From Gordius sp. MW1 (lineage: Eukaryota; Nematomorpha; Gordioida; Gordea; Gordiidae): a stretch of 64,000 bases of DNA. Made by a program: the position numbers and the translations under genes. Shown here in pieces: positions 24,230 to 35,401 of this stretch; within the stretch, counting starts at the first letter, position 1, and each line of letters opens with the position of its first letter. The DNA lies in NCBI GenBank assembly GCA_964036665.1, contig OZ038531.1, positions 10,788,168 through 10,852,167 on the forward strand, read 5' to 3'. Under the pieces are notes generated by a model. That model was not told where the DNA came from and did no database searches. It saw only the letters and a list, made by a program, of their open reading frames with translations.

Positions 24230-24690
24230 GATGTTCTTCATGGATAATTTATCGGGAATTGTCGGGTGTTAAAAACAAATTATAATTATTATAAAGATAT
24301 TTCGTCCTAAAGGACATCTTCGGATTAAAATAAAATTGAATTTATAAATAAAATAAAACAATACAGTTAAATGGAACGTTCTAAAGGTAGGTTAATGTTA
24401 TAATGTAAGAATGGATACAGGTTCTTTTTACCCATATCTTCATTGAGTGTTGGGTGTAATCTTCGAATGAAAAAGGACTCAAGGGTTTTCCTTTTAAAAT
24501 ATGTATCGGTGTTAATTAAAATGGTTGTTTTTAAATTGTTATCGTGATTTAGTTGTAATAAATGATTTGAAACGGCGGTTACATTGCGTTTGGGCGATTT
24601 TATGCCGCTAGATGTTCCTTGAACCGTGTTCTAAAATCTCTTTTTGTTTCCCCAATATAGAAATTATTGACTTTTAGCTTATTAAAATAT
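24230..24690 (-). mobile_element. Penelope-like retroelement 3' fragment (GIY-YIG endonuclease)
   Basis: On the minus strand, starting near 24665, the translation contains NNFYIGETKRDFRTRFKEHL. It continues through SNHLLQLNH, RKTLESFFIRRLHPTLNED and ends near 24406. This arrangement (YIG, then R-x3-F/H-x-EHL, then an E in ESFFIR) is the GIY-YIG endonuclease found at the C-terminus of Penelope-like elements. The reverse transcriptase part is absent, so the copy is 5'-truncated, and the frame is not continuous. Downstream on the same strand lies a hammerhead-like motif, as expected for the terminal repeats of these elements. Confidence 0.75.
24295..24330 (-). ncRNA. Hammerhead-ribozyme-like motif of the Penelope-like element
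   Basis: The minus strand reads CCGAAGA, U, the self-complementary helix GUCC-UUUA-GGAC (24304-24315), then GAAAU. This is the layout of the hammerhead core (CUGANGA, helix II, GAAA), although the usual U after the first C is replaced by C. Penelope-like elements are known to carry hammerhead motifs in their terminal repeats, and the position just 3' of the GIY-YIG region fits. Stems I and III are not convincingly resolved, so activity is doubtful. Confidence 0.45.
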
Positions 24691-25368
24691 CCTTTTAACT
24701 TATTTTGTGATATTTTATATCAATGTTTCAATCCAAAAACAAGGCAAACTACTCGTGATAAAGTTTTTGTGCTTCAACTAATAGTATACCTCCCAAATTT
24801 TTGCACCTTAATAAGACAGTATGTGAATAGATAGTCATATGCATTACTTTACACATTATAAGCTGGGTGGGCAGGTGCATTCAAATATACTATAATTTCT
24901 ATAATTGTGCAATATAAAATAAATACACGAACCTCTTGTACTACATAAATTACTATTTAACGGCAAAGTTAGTTAGATTGGAAGGTAATTAATTAGAAAA
25001 CAAATTTGTATAATTAATTTTGTCATAAAATTAAATATGTGCACTCGCACTTAGCGGTTTATTATAACGTTATAGTAAACATGCAATAAATTCCAAGTGC
25101 TATAATTGATGATGATAATATCGATGGACTTAAACGTTTGCCTTAAATACAACGGATCTTAATTTGCTCAATTATGCAACTAAGTCAACTACAACGAACT
25201 TATAATTTTCTAAGTCTGTTTATAGTTGACAAAAATAATAAATTTGATAAAATGTTATAAATTGCTAGAACAATAAAATTTAATTTTCTATACTATAAAT
25301 TTATTTAGAGTTTTAGTCTGCACTTTCCATGGAAAATGTTATCTTTATGAATCAATTCATACCTTGAT
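24691..25368. other. Intergenic, AT-rich, nothing seen
   Basis: No gene or clear repeat is visible between the Penelope-like fragment and the foldback element. Confidence 0.3.
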
Positions 25369-25376
25369 ATTGTCAA

Positions 25377-25826
25377 CATAGACTACATAGACTGCCCATG
25401 TCATATGTTCCATATGGCAAATTGTGTGTGAAATTTGCCTCCATTTTGAATAACACTACCGTCCTATATCACATAATGGCGTTTTGCGCTGTGCCGTTTT
25501 GTTCGAACAGGAGAGGTAAAGAAAAAAGGTTTTGATTCCATAAATAAGTAAGATATTACAAAATATATGATATTTTTAAAAAATTTATTATTGACACATT
25601 TCATAAAAATTAAAAATGTAAAAACTGTAATGATATTAAAATTTTTAAAAAATACATATATTTTGTAATATCTTACTTATTTATGGAATCAAAACCTTTT
25701 TTCTTTACCTCTCCTGTTCGAACAAAACGGCACAGCGCAAAACGCCATTATGTGATATAGGACGGTAGTGTTATTCAAAATGGTGGAAAAAACACACACA
25801 TTTTATACCGTGATGAACAGTCTATG
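25377..25826. mobile_element. P-like foldback element with a THAP-like stub in each arm
   Basis: A 450-bp element whose two halves are inverted copies; arms about 25441-25560 and 25663-25783 are almost identical and the outer parts are more diverged. It starts CATAGACTACATAGACTG and ends AACAGTCTATG, and is flanked by perfect 8-bp duplications ATTGTCAA (25369-25376 and 25827-25834). Reading inward from either end, an ATG (25476 on the + strand) opens MAFCAVPFCSNRRGKEKRF, which looks like the first zinc ligands of a THAP domain (C-x4-C followed by S-N-R). THAP domains form the DNA-binding end of P-element transposases, and P elements make 8-bp duplications. A non-autonomous derivative of a P-superfamily element that kept two copies of the transposase 5' end is the simplest reading. 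Confidence 0.75.
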
Positions 25827-25834
25827 ATTGTCAA

Positions 25835-26575
25835 TGAGATGTCGTGTCCCGCTAAATCTTTGGAAAGTTTGTGTATTAAAGGTTTTCAAAAAAATACAAA
25901 AGTTTGCCATTTAAATTTTAACACTTATTTAATATTTTTAATAAACAGGAGAAAGTTTTATTCCTTATATTTTTTTTTAAGTTGAGACAAGACGAGATCG
26001 AGATTTTTCTAGTGCGAGACGAGACGAAATGTTGTTTTCGAGACCGAGACGAGATCGAAACACTATTTGAGGCATAGGTTTTCTTTCACGTATTCTTTAT
26101 TTATTAAACTCTAAACTAAGAAAAATTATTATTTATGATGAAGGGAACGCAAGTAAAGGGTATGACCTTGGAAAAGTCAATAGTCATCCTTCCAAAACGG
26201 TGAGAGTTAAAGCGGGTTCCTTTTCTTAAACAGTGTAAATAATTATGTTAATACTTTATAAATTTAAATAATTTTGGAGTAAGCAACCCATAATTTGAAT
26301 TATGACTATAGACTCTATTTAAATCATGCGCATATGTATAGTATAACCAACAAAGCAACAATGAAATGGTAACATTTGACCTAATCTAGCGAGTAAAAGA
26401 ATGGATTATGGTGTTAATATTAGATGCGACGGTGAAATGAAGGTAAAAATTTTGCACTATATTTAGGGTTAGAAAAAGGTACGGGGCAAACCATTTGTAA
26501 AACTACATATATAAAAACCTTGTAAGGGGTATGGGGTGCGGTGAGACGTGGAAAAGAAATTATATAAGGGCAAAA
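25835..26575. other. Intergenic, nothing certain
   Basis: AT-rich DNA. A short purine-rich stretch near 25985-26055 repeats GAGACGAGA-like words. No gene was found. Confidence 0.3.
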
Positions 26576-26579
26576 AATA

Positions 26580-27240
26580 GAATAAAAAATTTCGATTCAC
26601 AATATGACCATGGTCATTTTTTCCATTCGGCTGTAGCTAGCAAACGGCCATAGTTATAATATAAAAAAAATTCGATATACACTTTGGCCAGTTGTCATTT
26701 TTTCTAATGGTCAGTAGACGGTTCAATAGCTAGTCTATAATTATAACCTAGAAAAAAAAATTCTATTACAATCACACTTTGGCCAGTGGTCTTTTTTAAT
26801 GTTCAGTGGTCAGCAGACGGCCAAATAGCCTATAGTTATAATATAGAAAAAAAAATTTGATATACACTTTGGCCAGTGGTCATTTTTTCTAATGGTCAGC
26901 AGACGGCCTAATAGCTAGCTTATAATTATAATCTAGAAAAAAAATTCGATTCCAATTACACTTTGGCCACTGGTCATTTTTTCCATTGGTCAGTAGCCAG
27001 CAGACGGCCAAATAGCCTATAATTATAATATAGAAAAAAAATTTAATATACACTTTGGCCAGTGGTCATTTTTTCTAATGTTCAGCAATCAGTAGGTCAA
27101 AAAGCTTCTAAATACATATGGGCCAAATGTTAAAAAAATTAAAAAAAAATCCAATCCCACTTTGGCCAGTGGTCATTTTTTCCATTGATCAGTACAGTAG
27201 CCAGCAGACGGCCAAATAGCCTATATTTCTATTTTTATTA
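26580..27240 (+). repeat. Minisatellite of GGCCAGTGGTCA units (repeat family X, copy A)
   Basis: At least six head-to-tail units of roughly 86-108 bp. Each contains CACTTTGGCCAGTGGTCATTT, then TCTAATGGTCAG or TCCATTGGTCAG, then CAGACGGCCAAATAGCC and an AT-rich spacer. Within each unit TTGGCCAnTGGTCA and its near-complement on the other side of a T-run can pair as a hairpin. The array leads into the conserved tail at 27430-27652. Confidence 0.8.
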
Positions 27241-27429
27241 ACAAGAACAATATATTATCAATGCAAAAATTAGATTAATAACAAAAAGAAAAAAAGAAAT
27301 TTACAAAACAGCAAATAAATAGCACTTAACCAAATTAATAATTTGACCTTTGGTCGTGGTCAGATAAAGTAAATTTAGCCAATTTCGCAAACATCCAATA
27401 TATAGCAACAACCTAGACAAGTTGCAAAA

Positions 27430-27652
27430 AGAATTTATGTATAAAGCTAATCAGGCGCGCCCATAAACAACAATGGAATTTGGACTCGGGCGAGGTGAAA
27501 ATAAAAGGCATTTACAGTTGCATAAGTCCACAGCCATTAAAAACTCTTATAAGTTTGCACAACAATTATGCAAAATTACAAGTTGGGCACGACAGGACAC
27601 TCACTCACTCCCAGACAACGAAAAGCGAACCCATAAACTGCATAGCAATTAA
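27430..27652 (+). repeat. Tail segment of repeat family X, copy A
   Basis: A unique-sequence tail shared with 46560-46780 and 59540-59729. It contains CTCGGGCGAGGT, GCATAAGTCCACAGCCATTAA, then AAGTTGGGC, a GGAC-rich stretch and the terminal word CCCATAAACTGCATAGCAATT. The shared order of words across three loci shows it is one element family. No coding content is visible. Confidence 0.7.
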
Positions 27653-29837
27653 AAATCTAGTTTATAGCCGCGGACGCTCCAGGATATTTAAAAAGTTATA
27701 TTCGTGTTAAAAGTCGCGGATAATTTGTGTATTTTTTCATTATATAAATACAGCTAAATCGTTGGCATAGAGTTACTGTCAACACGATATTTCCATATAT
27801 CCCCCAAAACATCTTCCTTTTAGAAAGGAATTTTGTAGTATTCTATTAGAGTTATGACAATAGCTATTCTAACCATAAATTAATATTAATTTTTAAATCC
27901 GAGTTTTTTAATTGCTATGCAATTTATGGGCTCGTTTTTTGTTGTCCGTCCGTTGTCCGTTGTCCACCAAGTTATTGGCGCCAGCTTTGTGACCTGGAGG
28001 TTTCGGGTTCAAGCCAGGGAGAGGACGAATTTTTTTTTTTAATTTTTTTAAATTAAATTAATATTTTGTTCTTGTTAATAGCATTGATAATATGACTTTG
28101 TGACCGTCCGCTGGCTACAGACCAATAAAAAAATGACCATTGGCCAAATTAATCGAAATTTTATTTTTTCGTTTTTGAATTGGGTATATTAGGTTAACAT
28201 TGATGCCCTTCCCAACAAGGGCCTACGCCTCTACTGATATGGGTCCCTAAAAGCCTATGCCTCTACTGATATGGGTCCCTGTGCCCCTACAAAAGCCTAT
28301 GCCTTTACTAATGTGGGTTCGAACTTCGAATCCCGGAGAGGGCAAAATTTTTATTTTTTTTAAATTAAATTAATATTTTGTTCTTGTTAATACCATTGAT
28401 AATATGACTTTTTGACCGTCCGCTGGCTACTGACCAATGAAAAAAATGAACATTGGCCAAATAAATCGAAATTTTATTTTTTTGTTTTTGAATTGGTTAA
28501 CATTGATAATTACCATATGCCCTTCCCTACAAGGGCCTACGCCTCTACTAGTATGAATCCCTGTGCCCCTACAAAAGCCTATGCCTCTACTAATGTGGGT
28601 TCGAATCCCGGAGAGGGCAAAATTTTTATTTTTTTTTAAATTAAATTAATATTTTGTTCTTTTTAATACAATTGAAATATGACTTTTTGACAGTGTTCTG
28701 GCTACTGACCAATGAAAAAAATGACCATTGGCCAAATAAATCGAAATTTTATTTTTTTGTTTTTGAATTGGTTAACATTGATAATTACCCTATGCCCTTC
28801 CCTACAAGGGCCTACGCTTCTATTGATATGGGTCCCTGTGCCCCTACAAAAGCCTATGCCTCTATTGATGTGGGTCGATTCCCGGAGGGGCAAATTTTTT
28901 TATTTTTTTTTAAATTAAATTAATATATTGTTCTTGTTAATATCATTGATAATATGACTTTTTGACCGTCCGCTGGCTACTGACCAATGAAAAAATGACC
29001 ATTGGCCAAAATGTGATTCGAAATTTTTTTTCTCGTTTTTTTTGACTCATATGTATTTATAGACCGTCTCTTGGTACTGACCAATGGAAAAAGATGACCA
29101 TTGGCCAAAATGTGATTCGAAATTTTTTTCGTTTTTTTTGACTCGTATGTATTTATAGACAGTCTTTTGGTACTGACCAATGGAAAAAAATGACCATTGG
29201 CCAAAATGTGATTCGAAATTTTTTTCTCGTTTTTTTTGACTTGTATGTATTTATAGACCGTCTCTTGGTACTGACCAATAAAAAAAATGACCATTGGCCA
29301 AATTGTTTTTAAGTAAATGCTAATTTTAGTCAATTTATATGAGCGAGAGCCTTCAATAAAATTGTACGTTGCCTGTTATATTTGGATTGTTGGTAATAGC
29401 TATATAGAGGTGTCCTTGAGCTTATATAAATAATACTGCATATGTTTGCATGTATAACTTATTATTCAATTTAAATAATTCCAATTCATCAAAACAGGTC
29501 AAAAAGTCTAACCTCTAAACATTATTTAATACATTTATGTTTGTATATATAGCAGGATTTAGAATTTATACTCTCTAATTTCCACTAAAAATTTTTATGA
29601 TAAAAGGCTGCTCCATTAAAGCGTTAGAATTTTTTAGAAATACTACATTTCAAAGAGGTTTGAAAACTAAGTTTTTGCTTAAACGCATTTTGATCTTATT
29701 TGTAAGGCTCACTTATTCATGTCCTAGTAAATTTCAAAGGAACTTAAGAATGAGATTAATCCATTAATATAAGGTTTTTTAGAAATTAAAATACTAATTG
29801 CTATCAATTTTAGTATTTTTCATCTGTAATCATCAGA

Positions 29838-30300
29838 AAGGCAGTGATTCTTAACCTTTTTATACACGCGGCCACCCCCCGCCCCCAAATATTTTATAAT
29901 TTTTTTTCGGCCCCCTATTTTTTCATAATAATTTATATTTGTTAAAAGGGTAAAATTTCAAAATGCTTCTCCCAAAATCATTATAAAATATGAAACAAAT
30001 TCTTGAATATTTTGCCAATTAGTTATTAATTTGATGATCAAAAAACGCCTATTGCTGAAATGTTTTAATGGCTATATCCCCTAACTAATTTTTTGTTTCT
30101 TTGCTTTATAAACTTGATTTTTCTTTTCATGGGAAAGGCACAAATTAATTAAAACGTGGGGGAGGGGACAAAAGTCCAGATATGATTTAATATGAGTGGG
30201 TGGAATTAGGATTTTGAAAAATCATCAATAATTCATTACATATATAGAAACTTATAAATTTGAAGGGGGGGGGGGGGGTAGCTGCCCCCCTGCCTTACTC
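29838..30300. mobile_element. hAT-like fragment inside copy B
   Basis: Begins CAGTGATTCTTAACC followed by TACACGCGGCC, a known style of hAT terminal repeat (compare CAGTGGTTCTCAACC ends in many animals). Downstream G-rich and C-rich runs (about 30265-30290) resemble other short elements here. The right end is not clear. Confidence 0.5.
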
Positions 30301-30477
30301 ATTTTTATTTTCTTAATAATGCCCATGATTTGTTTTGCACTTATAAAATTGCACTATTTTGAATATATAGATTAAATATTTCTTTGGGGGTTGTTATGAC
30401 AGTTATTTACAACTAAATTGTTAATATATTATTTCATTATCTATATAAATAACATAAAAACTTCTACCATTTTAATA

Positions 30478-30560
30478 CCAGCAGGGTGTGAGTGGTTATA
30501 GCGCACGGCTTGTAAACAGGAGGTAACGAGTTCGCATCACGGTTTTTAATTTTTTTTTAA
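30478..30560 (+). ncRNA. tRNA-Thr(TGT)-like sequence, SINE head or tRNA pseudogene
   Basis: A box-like TGGTTATAGCGC, an anticodon-arm segment GGCTTGTAAACAGGAGGT with a TGT anticodon, and a T-arm GAGTTCGCATC follow each other with tRNA spacing. A T-rich tract follows. The acceptor stem does not pair well and the T-arm is irregular, so this is not a working tRNA gene. It is probably the RNA polymerase III promoter head of a SINE, because the AAATTAAATTAATATTTTG body used in the neighbouring modules follows directly. Confidence 0.6.
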
Positions 30561-31034
30561 ATTAAATTAATATTTTGTTCTTGTTAATAACATTGATAAT
30601 ATGACCTTTTGACCTTCCGCTGGCTACTGACCAATGAAAAAAATGACCTTGGCCAAAGTATAAATAGAAATTTTTTTTCGTTTTTGAATAGTTATATTAG
30701 GTTAACATTGTTAATTTCCCTATGCCCACCCCTACAATGGCCTATGCCTCTATTGATATGGGTCTCTGTGCCCCTACAAAAACCTATGCCTCTACTGATG
30801 TGGGTTCGAATCCCGGCGCGGGCAAAATTTTTTTAATTAAATGGAAAATTTGTAGAAATAATTAACTAATCATTTTGCATTTAATACCCCACTATAGGTA
30901 TTTTCGCCCCTTCCCACCTTTCTCGCCCATAAATTGCATAGCAAATATGCTACATTTATACGGAGTATAGATGAGTCGTTCCCCCTTCCCTTCCCCCCTC
31001 CCCCTTCTCACGAGGGCCGAACGCCCGAGTTTAT

Positions 31035-31679
31035 TATTAATTATCGCTTTATTTTTATCTAAAACGAAATGAAGAATAGTAGCAAACGCTTAACTTTCTT
31101 TCATCAGAAGCAGATAACCATTATGAGTTAGAACTGCAAGATACCGAAACGATAATGGCAATAAATTATGTAATATTTTATAATTCTTAACCTTCGAATA
31201 AAATAAAATGTAATGATATTTTTTCACTTATTAAAATTTTACCTTCAACGGTGTTTACGAAATTGATTTTGATTAAAATAATTTTAACTATCCAAATAAC
31301 TTCTTGTTTATGCGAAAGATCGTTCTCATAACGGATAAAATCTTATCCAAAATTGGACAAGATGACTTATCGTCAGAAGTTTATTTAGCTTAGAACAGGA
31401 CTTTATACAAATTATTCGCCTGGAGGCTATTCTAAATTCATTTGCAACATCGAAAATCGTAATAAACTGCTATTATCTACAAACTAATTTTAATGTTTAA
31501 TGAAGAAATATCTGGACTTTGAAAGTCATTTTGAACTTTTAGTCGTTTTGAACTTTTAGTCGTTTTGAACTTTTTAACATTTTCAAAATATTAAATTCAC
31601 CAAAATCCCATCCTGGATTTAATATATTTTTCCATCTCACATGCTTATTTTTTAACACCTCTTGCATATTTTTATAAGC
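31035..31679. other. Intergenic; small 18-bp tandem repeat
   Basis: AT-rich DNA without a gene. Around 31532-31575 GAACTTTTAGTCGTTTT repeats about three times in tandem. Confidence 0.4.
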
Positions 31680-34212
31680 TAGAGGTCTGCATGGGCCGAA
31701 ATTTTAGGTTCAGGCCCGGCCCATACCCGCACAAATATTATTTTTTTGGCCCGCACCCGGCCCGCAAAAAAATCCCAAAAATTGCGCCGCATAAGGCCCG
31801 CACGAATAAAAACAAGTCTACGTTGTTTCAAAATTATTTTTATGTATAAAAACTATTTTGTATTGTTCATCATATAATTTAGCTATAGCATATAAAATTT
31901 GTTTTAATTAAAAATTACAATTTAATATTGTCATTTAAAAATAAAAGTATCTATTCTATCAGGCAATAATTTCCTTCATCGACTTGCCTTACTGAATGTT
32001 CGTTCACTCGTAGCACTGTTGGCTGGAATTGACAAAAACTGACTAGCTAATTTTGTTAAGTTTGGTAGCATAAGCTGGTGTTCTTTCCACCATAAAATTA
32101 CATTTAGCTCAGCATCTTCAGATTTATATTTAATTTAGGATTAAGATCAACTTCGTTGAAATCTTCAGTCTTATCCGTTTCATCATCGTCCCAAATAGAA
32201 AATATTGCTTAGTGTTGCACACCTGAGTTGGATTACTCATAGTTGGACTTATCCAAGAAGATATGCAAGAAGAGCGATTTCTTTTAAAATTATGTTACCG
32301 TAGTTTTTAAGAAGCTTCTTTCATATTCGGGTAGCATTTTTAACGTGCGAAACTAAGAAACAAGAAAGGTTAAAATTTTATGATAAATATCGATATTAAA
32401 CTTTGAAATTCGCATAGTTTAGGCTCTTGACTTCAATTTGTAGATCTTTAAGTCAACCGGATCATCATTACACGTCGGAGATGGAAACAAATATTGGATG
32501 CTTATTAATGAAGTATAAAAGGGTTATATTGTATAGAATGTTGGTGTCTTATCCGCTTCTAACTCGATGCTTGCCTTTTCATAAGGTGAAAGCATATTAA
32601 TTAATAGTATTGGGGTTGGGGATCTTTATTTACTACAGACAGGTTTCGAAGCGATACAATAATAGAAAGTGAGTAAAAACGTGTATATCCAACGTATATA
32701 ATACATTCCGCATAAAACCAATTAACGATAATTTGAATGACAACACATCGGTAAATAACTAATCCCCTGAGGCACTTCGCACTCCAATTACCTCTCTACA
32801 GTTCCCCCCTTTTCACAGACAAAATCCTTAAGGAATGCTGGCGGTTTCCGACTACGCTGCGGGTATCTAGGTTCTTCTCAAGGCGTTCCTGACTGTTTTT
32901 GAATTTGTTCCCTTCTAGGTTCTTCTCTGGGCGTTCCTGACTGGTTTTGCATTTGTTCCCTTATAGCACTTGTTCCCGCTTCCCTTTCTGATGATATCCT
33001 TTGCGGCCACCCGTTCTCTTGTCCCAGTGTGGTCCAATCCAAGATTTTCCGTTTCCTTACTTGATCCACGTGTCGGTGGTGTTTTCTTCCCTGTGCCCAT
33101 ACATCGTAGGACCGACTACCGTGCTTGGCTTTTATCGTGCCTTCTACACATTTGCTTGGTTCTAAAAACATACGTACCCAAACCAAGTCTCCTACGTTGA
33201 ACATCCGCGGGTTCTCGGTCTCTACCCATTGTTGTGGTACGGTTTCCCTCAATACCTCCCATTCGGTTCGCATACGCCTTTTTAGCATCACCTCTGCTGA
33301 GGTTTTATTGGTTGTGGGGTGTTTTGTAGATCTGTAGTTTTCTAAAAATCTACTTAACCCTACTTCCGACTCGTTTCTAATAATGACTTCTTTAATTAAT
33401 CATACATACCTTTCTACCAGAACGTTAGACGCAGGATTGTAAGGGCTATCCATCGCTGATGAATCCCTCTCATCTTGCAAAACTTCTGTAATTCCTGCCC
33501 TTTGAATTGCGGGCCGTTATCTGATATTAACCATGGTGGATTTCCAAATCTAGCAAACGTTTCGGCAAGTTTTTTTATAATGGTGTTCGATGTGGTGTTT
33601 TCTAATTTAAACACCTCTACCCATTTTGAGCTATTGTCCACCATCACCATGTATGACTTACCCTTGAGAGGACCCATGATATCGATATGTACTTGAACCC
33701 ACGGTCTATAGCTAGGTTGACCCTCTATCAACGGTGCCTTCTTCGCCGCAGCGGCAGTGTAATTGCAATTCCGGCACCCTTTCGCTACGCTCAATAAGTC
33801 ATCGTCGAGAGTAGGCCACCATATATACTGCCCCGCCACTTCTTGCATCCGCTTGATACCCACGTGGCCCCTATGTAATCTTTGGGGTACCGCTCCTCGT
33901 AACTTAGCCGGAATTAATATTCGTCGTCCTTTGTAAAATATATTTTGTAGAAATGCCTTCAAGTTTTTCCATTAAATCTTTGCCAGATAAATAATGACTA
34001 TTTTATCAAACATCTCAGGCAAACTTTATAAAATAATGAGTTTCAACAAATTGGTGTTTGCAAAAATAAATTTTTTTTCACTAAGCAAATAAGTGCATTT
34101 TTTTGTTTCTATATTATAATTATAGTATAAAGTTAAATAAATTCTAATTTTCTCGCTTTTTAAAGCCCAAGGGCCTGCGGGCCGCGGGCTGGCCCGGCCC
34201 ATGCAGACCTTA
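31680..34212 (-). mobile_element. hAT element with transposase remnant, interrupted by an LTR fossil
   Basis: Left end TAGAGGTCTGCATGGGCC and right end GGCCCATGCAGACCTTA are inverted copies with GC-rich subterminal regions (CAGGCCCGGCCC; GGGCTGGCCCGG). On the minus strand at about 31990-32110 the translation reads WWKEHQLMLPNLTKLA, then SIPANSATSERTFSKA. This is the hAT C-terminal dimerisation domain, so the element once encoded its own transposase. The rest of the transposase is decayed. A Ty3/Gypsy-type fossil occupies the middle (about 32635-33965). A clean 8-bp target duplication was not recognised at the outer ends. Confidence 0.75.
32635..33965 (-). mobile_element. Ty3/Gypsy-type LTR retrotransposon fossil, 5'-truncated, copy 2
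   Basis: Same family as the fossil at 362-2160, in opposite orientation. It consists of the integrase zinc-binding region, the integrase core and C-terminal part, followed by LTR sequence (about 32806 down to about 32640) starting TGTAGAGAGGTAATTGG. The 5' portion is missing. It carries only a few breaks in the retained part and looks less decayed than copy 1. It lies within an hAT element, so it inserted after that hAT copy was in place. Confidence 0.85.
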
Positions 34213-35401
34213 CCGCAACCACATATAAAGCCAATGATTTTTGAAAAATGCTTGTACACTATTTCTTCCCCTTTATTAAAGATACCCCATCATAAGTTTG
34301 AATATCACATATTAATGCATCAAAACTTTTAATGGATGAAATTGCTAAAAATTTATGTGTGTCATTAAATGCAACAACTCAGACACAAAGTTTCTGTGCA
34401 TCTCACATGTCGAATTTAATATTATCAAATAAAATTTTGATTTACTTAATTTTGACAAAACATTTTTAAGGATCATTTTAGCCCCTAAATTTATTAGTTC
34501 ATTTAAATTTCTGGTGGTATAAAAGAGTTTGTGCAAATTTATCTATAATGTCATCAGGAACAATTACTTTTAAATACATTTTCTAACTTGCGAATTTTAT
34601 TTAACAATTAAGTTTTTTTATATTTTATTTTATAATTTCGTCTTTTGAAGATCTAACCTTAAAAAAGGCTTTTACACGTTGTCATTGTTTTCCTGATATA
34701 AATGCTGACTGAAAATGGTGCCAATATCGTATATGTAAAAATCTGTAATATCTATGGCCAAGATCTTTTTGGGGTTGTGACAATGCAAGATTTTTATAAA
34801 ACCATTTAAAAATCAAAGTTTTTTTGTCAATATCCCGGTTCCACCCTGAGCTCTTACTTATTTGTACACCACAAACTAACTATACCTTGTGAAATTTTTT
34901 ATATTGTCTTTATAATCGTTTCAACTACATTACTTTGTTTTATTTATGAATATATTCTATTTCATGCCTTATATTTATAAGCATATGGGGGATCAGACAC
35001 ATGGACTTAATTGGATAAAACTCTAAGTGTGCTGTTTAAAGAAAAAAATACACAAATTAATAGCAAAATTTTAAGTATGATGGACGTTTATGGGGGAAAA
35101 TTTTTAAATTGCGTTCGACCCGTTTCAACTTGCGTGAAATCAAAACTCGCCCTCCCCCCCTTAAGGCAAAAAGGCTAGCTACGCCACTGCGCATAGATTC
35201 TGCTTACAGAAAATGTTATTATTAGATTATGGAAGTCTACCATAAGAACCAAAATCAATTTTGGTTGGATTTATAGTAATAATTTTTTGTCTTAGGAACA
35301 GGAGGCAAAGTTTTCCTGAAATATATCCATCAGTTTATCTTTTACCTGATTACCGCTATTTTTTGAAAACCATTTGAATTTTCATAAGATTTTAATCAAA
35401 A
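34213..35401. other. Intergenic upstream of SUGT1; one short-element end
   Basis: AT-rich DNA without a gene. CCCTCCCCCCCTTAAGGC followed by GGCTAGCTACGCCACTGC (about 35147-35192) is a right end of the CATGGGCGTAGCCAG/CAGTGGCG family; its left end was not recognised. It ends about 200 bp before the SUGT1 start codon. Confidence 0.45.

Larger units (their letters stand above)
27910..31034 (-). repeat. Repeat family X, copy B (composite, inverted orientation)
   Basis: Starts with ATTGCTATGCAATTTATGGGC followed by repeated TTGTCCG words, and contains near its right side the inverse word GCCCATAAATTGCATAGCAA (about 30925-30944). Similarity to copy C then continues for about 90 bp through a C/T-rich stretch to GCCCGAGTTT, so the palindromic word is not the true boundary. 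The interior holds three tandem modules of about 275-312 bp (from about 28050), then three units of about 96-110 bp (29000-29310). All carry the CTGACCAATG...CATTGGCCAAA hairpin core. Each large module ends with a tRNA-like GGGTTCGAATCCCGG box and a T-run followed by AAATTAAATTAATATTTTG. A further hAT-like insertion interrupts it. No protein-coding content was found. Confidence 0.7.

Noticed and set aside
28977-29333. Long open frames across the minisatellites (also 28412-28923, 44809-45663)
   Set aside because: They repeat the same 30-odd residues unit after unit and exist in several frames on both strands; they are read-through of tandem repeats and do not represent genes.
30478-30560. Functional tRNA-Thr gene
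   Set aside because: Anticodon and box elements are visible, but the acceptor stem does not pair and the T-arm is irregular; annotated as tRNA-derived instead.
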